DNA of 64,000 bases, taken from positions 27,080 to 91,079 of the IMG/VR virus record IMGVR_UViG_3300027782_000058; one strand, written 5' to 3'. Shown one piece after another: positions 5,694-9,995 of this stretch; the first letter of the stretch is position 1, and the number at the start of each line of letters is the position of its first letter. Source of the DNA: a virus. Position numbers and translations under genes: made by a program. A model generated the notes under the pieces. That model was not told the origin of the DNA and did not search any database. It was given only the letters and a program-made list of their open reading frames with translations.

Positions 5694-5831
5694 ATGACCT
5701 TCGCAATCGCCTACACCGTGAACACCGAGAACATCGTCCTGTCGGGCCTTGACTCGCAGGGGCTTATCGATGCCGTGCTCTACTCGGCTCAATACGGCCC
5801 CATCACGAACGTCACGGTGTCGTCCTACTGA
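5694..5831 (+). CDS. Tiny hypothetical protein, 45 aa
   Basis: ATG at 5694 follows CAAGGGAGACTGAA. The 45-residue product (begins MTFAIAYTVN, ends NVTVSSY) looks like a short version of the 82-residue protein at 3129: both have an AI-x-YT strand, an LD-x2-G helix and an NVT strand. It is called because the complete unit surrounds it: promoter, 5' hairpin, binding site and terminator. No family recognised. Confidence 0.75.
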   Translation: MTFAIAYTVNTENIVLSGLDSQGLIDAVLYSAQYGPITNVTVSSY

Positions 5832-5845
5832 CAGGCACCGCGCGA

Positions 5846-5871
5846 GACCCCGGCCCTTACGGGTCGGGGTC
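5846..5871 (+). terminator. Terminator with T-tract
   Basis: GACCCCG and CGGGGTC arms with inner GCCC-TTAC-GGGT, followed by TTTCG. Confidence 0.75.
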
Positions 5872-5889
5872 TTTCGCTTTCTAGGGGGC

Positions 5890-5917
5890 TTGACAACGTG
5901 ACTCAAACTAGTAGACT
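5890..5917 (+). promoter_or_regulatory. Early promoter for the two-gene unit 5961-6406
   Basis: TTGACA (5890-5895), 16-nt spacer, TAGACT (5912-5917), then hairpin GCCCCG-ATACG-CGGGGC at 5926-5942. Confidence 0.8.
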
Positions 5918-5960
5918 GGGGCTACGCCCCGATACGCGGGGCCTGACCTAGGGAGTCACA

Positions 5961-6098
5961 ATGGCCGTTATGACCACAGAGTGGATCTGTTCCTCATGCC
6001 GTACCGTGTGGGTGAGTGAGGACTACCCGCTTTGCCCGGAGTGCCGCACGGATGAGTGCGCGCTCACGCGCGAGGCGTGGGTTAGGTGGGTACGATGA
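5961..6098 (+). CDS. Tiny zinc-ribbon protein, 45 aa
   Basis: ATG at 5961 follows CCTAGGGAGTCACA. The product has WICSSCRT near residue 10 and PLCPECRT near residue 25, a compact pair of CxxC knuckles typical of a rubredoxin-like or treble-clef zinc site, followed by DECALTREAWVRW. Its stop overlaps the next start (ATGA), so the two proteins are translationally coupled and may act together. This is the only two-gene unit of the array. Function unknown. Confidence 0.75.
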   Translation: MAVMTTEWICSSCRTVWVSEDYPLCPECRTDECALTREAWVRWVR

Positions 6099-6406
6099 CC
6101 ACCACCCGCAACGCAAACGCCGCTATCGCGTCGTGCGAGACGTTCCGCGCGTCGGCCCTGTCGGGAGTCACCACGGTGCCCGGTGCGGGTCGCCTTGACG
6201 GTGCCGACCGTGATCGGTTCTACGCCGACCGGGACGCTATCGCCTACGCGGTTATGTCCTACGGCACGCCTATCGCGTGGCTCACGCCGCGCGGGTGGCA
6301 CGTCGTGGGCCAGCGTTTCAGCGTCACCACTTCACGACACCAGAGCGTCACCTTGCGGGGCGTGCGCGAGTGGTGCGAACGGTCGGGAGTCACTTGCGTT
6401 TGGTGA
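6095..6406 (+). CDS. Hypothetical protein, 103 aa, coupled to the zinc-ribbon protein
   Basis: ATG at 6095 overlaps the upstream stop as ATGA, which decides the start over an in-frame GTG at 6086. The protein has DRDRFYADRDAIAYAVMSYGTPIAW then RGWHVVGQRFSVTTSRHQ, and ends in REWCERSGVTCVW. The middle part resembles short phage proteins with a YGTPIAWxTxxGWxV strand pair, but I cannot name the family. Terminator at 6424-6459. Confidence 0.8.
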   Translation: MTTTRNANAAIASCETFRASALSGVTTVPGAGRLDGADRDRFYADRDAIAYAVMSYGTPIAWLTPRGWHVVGQRFSVTTSRHQSVTLRGVREWCERSGVTCVW

Positions 6407-6423
6407 CCCGCTAGCCTCCGAGT

Positions 6424-6459
6424 GAGAGCCCTGCCCCGTTTGAGGGGGGTGGGGCTCTC
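6424..6459 (+). terminator. Terminator
   Basis: GAGAGCCC-TG-CCCC and GGGG-GGT-GGGGCTCTC, a long stem with small bulges and loop GTTTGA. Confidence 0.75.
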
Positions 6460-6491
6460 GCCGTTTCGCGCGCGGCGTGCGGGCGCTCGAC

Positions 6492-6504
6492 GAAAAAAAT
6501 CTTT
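6492..6504 (-). repeat. A/T element copy 8 (GA7TCTTT)
   Basis: Same element with one extra A. Flanking arms are weak here. Confidence 0.6.
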
Positions 6505-6648
6505 ACCCCCCCGGTGTTTGGCTCGACGGACTACCGAGAGGTGGTCGGGGTCTTCACTTGTCTCCCGGCGGGGTGCGGGGCGGGGCGCGCCCACCCGTGA
6601 CGCTCTCGGGGCGCTATCAAACCGTGACCTAGAAACTTGCGGGAAGTG

Positions 6649-6677
6649 TTGACAGTCTCCCCAAACTCTGACAAACT
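6649..6677 (+). promoter_or_regulatory. Early promoter for the 35-aa gene
   Basis: TTGACA (6649-6654), 17-nt spacer, CAAACT (6672-6677), then hairpin GCCCC-AAACG-GGGGC at 6686-6700. The stretch 6505-6648 before it holds nothing recognisable. Confidence 0.75.
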
Positions 6678-6720
6678 AGAGGCATGCCCCAAACGGGGGC
6701 ACCACCTAGGGAGGCACCAA

Positions 6721-6828
6721 ATGTCACTCACCACCACCACCGCCTACACGGTCACTAGCCTCTGGGATGACGACCTAGAGGACGCACTCTGTGAGTGCGT
6801 TGCCGATGACTGCCCCCTAGATCACTAG
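6721..6828 (+). CDS. Tiny acidic Cys-containing protein, 35 aa
   Basis: ATG at 6721 follows CCTAGGGAGGCACCAA. The 35-residue product is very acidic (LWDDDLEDALCECVADDCPLDH at its C-terminus, with three Cys). It is called because the full unit surrounds it. The last codons and the stop lie inside a perfect 10-bp inverted repeat (6811-6834), so its C-terminal sequence is constrained by a terminator-like structure. Function unknown. Confidence 0.65.
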   Translation: MSLTTTTAYTVTSLWDDDLEDALCECVADDCPLDH

Positions 6829-6834
6829 GGGGCA
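6811..6834 (+). terminator. Palindrome over the stop codon
   Basis: TGCCCCCTAG-ATCA-CTAGGGGGCA, perfect 10-bp arms, includes the last codons and stop of the 35-aa gene and is followed within 9 nt by a second hairpin. Confidence 0.6.
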
Positions 6835-6842
6835 AGCGGGCA

Positions 6843-6864
6843 GGGGCACCCTACGGGGTGCCCC
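6843..6864 (+). terminator. Terminator with T-tract
   Basis: GGGGCACC-CTACGG-GGTGCCCC followed by TTTCG. Confidence 0.8.
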
Positions 6865-6900
6865 TTTCGTTGCCCGGCGGGGGTGCGCGGCGGGCGTCCG

Positions 6901-6913
6901 GAAACTTTTTTTC
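6901..6913 (+). repeat. A/T element copy 9 (GAAACTTTTTTTC)
   Basis: A3-C-T7 orientation, between the terminator at 6843 and the G-rich repeat at 6948. Confidence 0.6.
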
Positions 6914-6947
6914 GTGCCTCGCGCCCCAGCGGCACGGCACGGCCTAC

Positions 6948-6989
6948 GGCAGGGCAGGGCAGGGGCAGGGCAGGGCAGGGCAGGGGGGT
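6948..6989 (+). repeat. G-rich pentamer repeat (GGGCA)n
   Basis: Six G-runs of three or four separated by CA, ending in six G residues. It could form a G-quadruplex on the plus strand. Lies just upstream of the promoter at 7035. Confidence 0.7.
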
Positions 6990-7034
6990 GACGATGACCG
7001 TTATAGAACCGTGACCAAAACTTGCGAGACTGGC

Positions 7035-7064
7035 TTGACACTTGGCAGGCAACTACGGTACTTT
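7035..7064 (+). promoter_or_regulatory. Early promoter for the 86-aa gene
   Basis: TTGACA (7035-7040), 18-nt spacer, TACTTT (7059-7064), then hairpin GCCGC-AAAGG-GCGGC at 7073-7087. Confidence 0.75.
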
Positions 7065-7106
7065 CGTTGTATGCCGCAAAGGGCGGCACCAACTAGGGAG
7101 GCACCA

Positions 7107-7367
7107 ATGTCCAACTACACCTTCACCACCAACACCCCGTTCGTCAACGTCTCTGTCGGTCCGCGTACCGATGTTGCTCAGTACATCTTCCACCTCGCCA
7201 ACGGGGACAGTATCAGCGTTCTCCCCGCCTACGACCCTGCCGACTTCGAGTCGGCGTACATCCCCGCCGGGGACACGTCCGGACGTTGGGATGTTCGTAG
7301 GTGGGACGGCACCGACGCCTCCCCTGAGAGCGTGGCCCTCGCGCACCTCGCGGCACTCACCGCCTGA
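7107..7367 (+). CDS. Hypothetical protein, 86 aa
   Basis: ATG at 7107 follows ACTAGGGAGGCACCA. The protein looks beta-rich (YTFTTNTPFVNVSVGPRTD, then YIFHLANGDSISVLPAYD) with a C-terminal helix (ESVALAHLAALTA). No family recognised. It forms a standard unit ending at terminator 7380-7409. Confidence 0.8.
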   Translation: MSNYTFTTNTPFVNVSVGPRTDVAQYIFHLANGDSISVLPAYDPADFESAYIPAGDTSGRWDVRRWDGTDASPESVALAHLAALTA

Positions 7368-7379
7368 CCCTCGCTCACT

Positions 7380-7409
7380 GGAAGGCCCTCGCTACGGCGG
7401 GGGCCTTCC
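7380..7409 (+). terminator. Terminator
   Basis: GGAAGGCCCTCGC-TACG-GCGGGGGCCTTCC, 13-bp stem with one mismatch. Confidence 0.8.
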
Positions 7410-7415
7410 TCATGC

Positions 7416-7447
7416 GGCAGGGCGGCAGGGCGGCAGGGCGGCAGGGC
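7416..7447 (+). repeat. Tandem octamer GGCAGGGC x4
   Basis: Four perfect copies (7416-7423, 7424-7431, 7432-7439, 7440-7447) between a terminator and the A/T element at 7457. Also G-quadruplex-prone. Confidence 0.85.
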
Positions 7448-7456
7448 GGGGCCTCC

Positions 7457-7468
7457 CGAAAAAGTTTG
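7457..7468 (-). repeat. A/T element copy 10 (CGAAAAAGTTTG)
   Basis: Diverged, shortened copy, 11 nt upstream of the promoter at 7479. Confidence 0.45.
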
Positions 7469-7478
7469 CCGGTAGGTC

Positions 7479-7507
7479 TTGCCATCCGATTCGAAGTACG
7501 GTACTTT
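7479..7507 (+). promoter_or_regulatory. Early promoter for the 75-aa gene
   Basis: TTGCCA (7479-7484), 17-nt spacer, TACTTT (7502-7507), then hairpin GCCCC-AAAA-GGGGC at 7517-7530. Confidence 0.75.
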
Positions 7508-7554
7508 TACCTCAGCGCCCCAAAAGGGGCCACAACCTAACCTAGGGAGACACA

Positions 7555-7782
7555 ATGACCACCACCGCCACCCGCCCCACCCCCACTACCAAGACCGTTT
7601 CCGTTGCCGTTCACCCTAGCGGCGAGTGTTTCGTCGTCACCCGGATCGATGGGTTTTACGACGCGGGTAACGGCTTCCGCGACCGTTCATTCTGGGAGGT
7701 TGTGTTCACCCTCAAGCGGGCAGGCGGGGACGTGCTGCACAAGGTGCCGAACCGCCACTACCGCCCGTGTGAGTGCGGGTAG
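7555..7782 (+). CDS. Hypothetical protein, 75 aa
   Basis: ATG at 7555 follows CCTAGGGAGACACA. After a Thr/Pro-rich start the protein is beta-rich (KTVSVAVHPSGECFVVTRI, then SFWEVVFTLKRAGGDVLHK) and ends HYRPCECG, a Cys pair at the very end. No family recognised. It is the last complete unit of the array. Terminator 7796-7827. Confidence 0.8.
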   Translation: MTTTATRPTPTTKTVSVAVHPSGECFVVTRIDGFYDAGNGFRDRSFWEVVFTLKRAGGDVLHKVPNRHYRPCECG

Positions 7783-7795
7783 TCCGCACCACGGC

Positions 7796-7827
7796 GAGAG
7801 GCCCCGCCCGGAAGGGTGGGGCCTCTC
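7796..7827 (+). terminator. Terminator
   Basis: GAGAGGCCCC-G-CCC-GGAA-GGG-T-GGGGCCTCTC, about 13 bp. Confidence 0.8.
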
Positions 7828-7835
7828 GCATGTCG

Positions 7836-7898
7836 GGCTCACGGCTCACGGCCTACGGCTCACGGCCTACGGCTCACGGCTCACGGCCTACGGCCTAC
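7836..7898 (+). repeat. Tandem heptamer array, nine units
   Basis: Nine contiguous heptamers of form GGCYYAC: GGCTCAC (A) and GGCCTAC (B) in the order AABABAABB. It sits where the promoter, hairpin and ribosome binding site of the next unit would be expected. Confidence 0.9.
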
Positions 7899-7905
7899 GG
7901 CCCCC

Positions 7906-8068
7906 CGTACTTACGGTCACCGCCCTCCCGGACGTGTGGCAGGCCCTGCAGCCTGCCGCCGGATGGCTCACTACCGCGTGGACTGTGGTCGACGGTGCGG
8001 GCCGTGAGTACCGTAGCGACTCCCCCGCCGACGCGGTGGCCTCTACAGGGCAGGAAGGTAGGCCCTAG
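7906..8068 (+). pseudogene. Headless remnant of a small early gene
   Basis: One frame reads as plausible protein (LTVTALPDVWQALQPAAG, then TTAWTVVDGAGREYRSDS, ending TGQEGRP) and is followed by a normal terminator (8081-8116). No promoter, 5' hairpin, CTAGGGAGG site or good start codon precedes it; upstream is the heptamer array. The simplest reading is a unit that lost its front half. A start at the in-frame GTG near 7929 is possible but has no binding site. Confidence 0.4.
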
Positions 8069-8080
8069 GCCCACGACTCG

Positions 8081-8116
8081 GAAGGCCCCGACACCCGCGA
8101 GGGAGTCGGGGTCTTT
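8081..8116 (+). terminator. Terminator with T-tract
   Basis: GGCCCCGAC and GTCGGGGTC arms, followed by TTTCG. It is the last terminator of the array. Confidence 0.7.
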
Positions 8117-8140
8117 CGTTGTGTCCATGCTCACGCGCAC

Positions 8141-8173
8141 TAACGCACGTTAACGCGCGTTAGCGCGCGTTAG
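8141..8173 (+). repeat. Decamer tandem repeat, palindromic
   Basis: TAACGCACGT, TAACGCGCGT, TAGCGCGCGT and TAGG run head to tail. Each unit is near-palindromic around CGCG, so several alternative hairpins can form. Confidence 0.75.
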
Positions 8174-8201
8174 GAATGAGCGACAGGACATGCCCCTATG
8201 C

Positions 8202-8290
8202 CCCTCAGAGAGGCTCTAGAGCATTAGAACACCCTCATCCTCATGTTCCCCCAGACTCACCCTGACAGGCCCTCAGAGAGGCTCTAGAGC
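8202..8290 (+). repeat. 21-bp direct repeat pair with internal palindrome
   Basis: The same 21 bases occur at 8202-8222 and 8270-8290, starting CCCTCAGAGAGG and ending in the palindrome GCTCTAGAGC. The spacing is 68 bp start to start. Confidence 0.85.
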
Positions 8291-8400
8291 CTCAGGGCAG
8301 GAAGGCAGGGCAGGAAGGTAGGGCAGGGGCTTCCTGTCGGGAGGTAGGGGCAGGGAGGCAGGGGCAGGCAGGCAGGGAGAGAGAGAGAGAGAGGGCAGGG
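8284..8400 (+). repeat. Purine-rich low-complexity tract
   Basis: Runs of GGGCA, GGAAGGCA and a (GA)8 stretch near 8379-8396. No start or stop pattern suggests coding on either strand. Confidence 0.75.
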
Positions 8401-8403
8401 ACA

Positions 8404-8590
8404 CTCGACAGGCTCACTCGACAGGCTCGACACACTCGACTGACCCTCGACTCGACTCGACTCACTCGACAGGCAGGCACTCGACTCGACTCACTCGACA
8501 GGCAGGCACTCGACTCGACTCACTCGACAGGCAGGCAGGCAGGCACTCGACTCGACACACTCGACACACTAGACATGGCCCTCGACAGGC
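8404..8590 (+). repeat. CTCGA-rich repeats including 29-bp tandem x3
   Basis: A perfect 29-bp unit (begins ACTCGACTCGACTCACTCG, ends GGCAGGC) occurs at 8450-8478, 8479-8507 and 8508-8536 without spacers, inside a larger field of CTCGA and GGCA repeats. Confidence 0.9.
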
Positions 8591-8599
8591 AGGAAGGCA

Positions 8600-8625
8600 G
8601 GCAGGGGAAAGGTTTTTTCCCTGCC
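8600..8625. terminator. Hairpin with A/T loop, possible bidirectional terminator
   Basis: GGCAGGG and CCCTGCC perfect 7-bp arms. The loop GAAAGGTTTTTT (8607-8618) is the 11th copy of the A/T element. It divides the repeat region from the iteron-like repeats and the structural operon. Confidence 0.55.
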
Positions 8626-8631
8626 CTAGTA

Positions 8632-8679
8632 TGTCCGTTTTGCTCTTGATGTCCGTTTTGATCCTTTCTGTCCGTTTTG
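8632..8679 (+). repeat. Three iteron-like 11-mers TGTCCGTTTTG
   Basis: Perfect copies at 8632-8642, 8650-8660 and 8669-8679 (18 and 19 bp apart), followed at once by TACGAAACG, which makes an inverted repeat CGTTT/AAACG with the last copy. Candidate operator or replication origin in front of the structural operon. Confidence 0.6.
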
Positions 8680-8764
8680 TACGAAACGATCAGGGGAGGC
8701 CCGCCACATAAGCAGAGCCCACTCACACGCCTAACGAATTTCAACTAAAGGTTCACTTTTTTGC

Positions 8765-8794
8765 TTGCATCGTCCAACTTCTTCGCCCTAGACT
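8765..8794 (+). promoter_or_regulatory. Leaderless promoter of the structural block
   Basis: TTGCAT (8765-8770), 18-nt spacer, TAGACT (8789-8794). Only 7 nt separate the -10 from the ATG at 8802 and there is no Shine-Dalgarno site, so the mRNA probably starts at or next to the start codon. Confidence 0.6.
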
Positions 8795-8801
8795 CATCCC
8801 C

Positions 8802-9266
8802 ATGACGCTTCCAGAAGAGGAGACCCTCCTCCTCCGCTCGCTCTCTCAACCAGACCTTCACCCGCGTCTGAAGGCGCTCAACTCCGTTGGCTGGCCGATC
8901 TCGACTCTCGCCAACGCACTCTCCCCCGCACGACCGAAGGCGACCGTCCACTACTGGATCTCCAGATGCCACACGTCCGACCGCCTCGACATCCCGCTCC
9001 CCCACCCCCTCAAGCGCGAGAAGGCAGCACGTCCAGTACGTCCAACCGTCTCCCCGGAGGACGCCGCCACGCTCCGCTCCCTGTCGCAACTCGCACGCCG
9101 CCACCGAGCCCGCCAGCGCCCCGACGCGCCTCAGGCCATCGCGTCCCGAGAACTCACCATCCTCGCCGCACAACTGAACTCCACGGGCGTGCCCACCGCC
9201 GCAATCGCCAAGGCGGCAGGAATTTCCTATCGCGCCATGCACAAAAGGATCACAAACTCTGGTTGA
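8802..9266 (+). CDS. Putative DNA-binding protein with two HTH-like segments, 154 aa
   Basis: ATG at 8802, apparently leaderless. The protein has two similar segments that read like helix-turn-helix units: residues ~22-50 (LKALNSVGWPISTLANAL) and residues ~122-150 (LAAQLNSTGVPTAAIAKAAG, then ISYRAMHKRI). The middle is basic and Pro-rich. By position, first in the late operon and a little before the portal, it could be a small terminase subunit, but no large subunit follows and the sequence gives no other support. A regulator that binds the nearby repeats is equally possible. Confidence 0.7.
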   Translation: MTLPEEETLLLRSLSQPDLHPRLKALNSVGWPISTLANALSPARPKATVHYWISRCHTSDRLDIPLPHPLKREKAARPVRPTVSPEDAATLRSLSQLARRHRARQRPDAPQAIASRELTILAAQLNSTGVPTAAIAKAAGISYRAMHKRITNSG

Positions 9267-9274
9267 ATAGGCTA

Positions 9275-9655
9275 ATGCGCGTACGAGCAGATGTCTTCCC
9301 AGCGATCATCGTCGTGACGCCCAACGGCTCTGTGTCCGAGGACACCATCCAGTCCCTCTCCGCACGCAACACCGCGACGTATCCCGAGGGTGCCCGACGC
9401 CTCGACCGCTGCCGGGTCGCAATCATCCAAGACACGATCCTCGTAGCAGTCGACTCGCCGACCGGACCGACCCTCGTCTTCCGCGACGACATCTCCTACC
9501 ACTCCAAGGACGCCACCCGAGAGCATCGGGCCGTGACCGTCTCGGGCAAGGGCCTCGCGTTCATCAAGGACGAGAACTGCGGCTGCGGATCGCGCCTCCG
9601 CAGTTGGAACCCCTACGGCGCTACCGTGACCGCCTACGCGGAGGACTCCGAATGA
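9275..9655 (+). CDS. Hypothetical protein with CGCGS motif, 126 aa
   Basis: ATG at 9275, eight nt after the previous stop; no clear binding site, so coupling by re-initiation is likely. A first half of alternating strands (FPAIIVVTPNG, RVAIIQDTILVAVD) is followed by VTVSGKGLAFIKDENCGCGSR and SWNPYG. The C-x-CGSRLRSWNP motif is one I have seen in unnamed phage proteins near packaging and head genes, but I know no function. Its stop overlaps the next ATG. Confidence 0.75.
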   Translation: MRVRADVFPAIIVVTPNGSVSEDTIQSLSARNTATYPEGARRLDRCRVAIIQDTILVAVDSPTGPTLVFRDDISYHSKDATREHRAVTVSGKGLAFIKDENCGCGSRLRSWNPYGATVTAYAEDSE

Positions 9656-9954
9656 CCCAGCAGCGAAGCCTCGTCTCACTCGCCATCTCCGGGCTTGCCA
9701 CCTACCGCGCCACACGACTCGTGACGACCGACCAGATCACCGCCCCGATCCGCGACCGCGTCTGGGAGAAGCATCCCCCGCACACGTCAAAAATTGGATA
9801 CCTTTTCACATGTGACTGGTGTACGTCAATCTACGTCGCATCAGCACTTGAGATTTCCCGTATCATTGCACCTAGGTTGACCTCCAGTGCCGAGACAGTC
9901 CTCGCCCTCTCTGCCGTGGCAGGTCTGCTGTCCGCGCACGAGGACGACATCTAG
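9652..9954 (+). CDS. DUF1360-like protein, 100 aa
   Basis: ATG at 9652 overlaps the preceding stop (ATGA). The protein reads LATYRATRLVTTDQITAPIRDR, then GYLFTCDWCTSIYVASALEI, and ends in a hydrophobic Ala/Leu helix. The pattern A-x-YR-x2-R-L-x3-D near the start and a Leu-x-TC-x2-C-x-S segment followed by hydrophobic helices is DUF1360, a small, probably membrane-associated family common in phages. Role unknown. Next comes the portal gene. Confidence 0.75.
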   Translation: MTQQRSLVSLAISGLATYRATRLVTTDQITAPIRDRVWEKHPPHTSKIGYLFTCDWCTSIYVASALEISRIIAPRLTSSAETVLALSAVAGLLSAHEDDI

Positions 9955-9995
9955 AGGTCTTCGCGCTCCGACACAACGAGATTGAGAAGGGCCAA

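Noticed and set aside
8450-8536. 29-bp repeats considered as a CRISPR array
   Set aside because: The three units are directly adjacent with no spacers, and no cas genes are present. The Cas4-like nuclease at 56860 is in a recombination operon.
8292-8744. Minus-strand frames through the repeat region
   Set aside because: Their sequences are translations of tandem repeats with Ser/Cys/Val/Arg periodicity, with no start signals.
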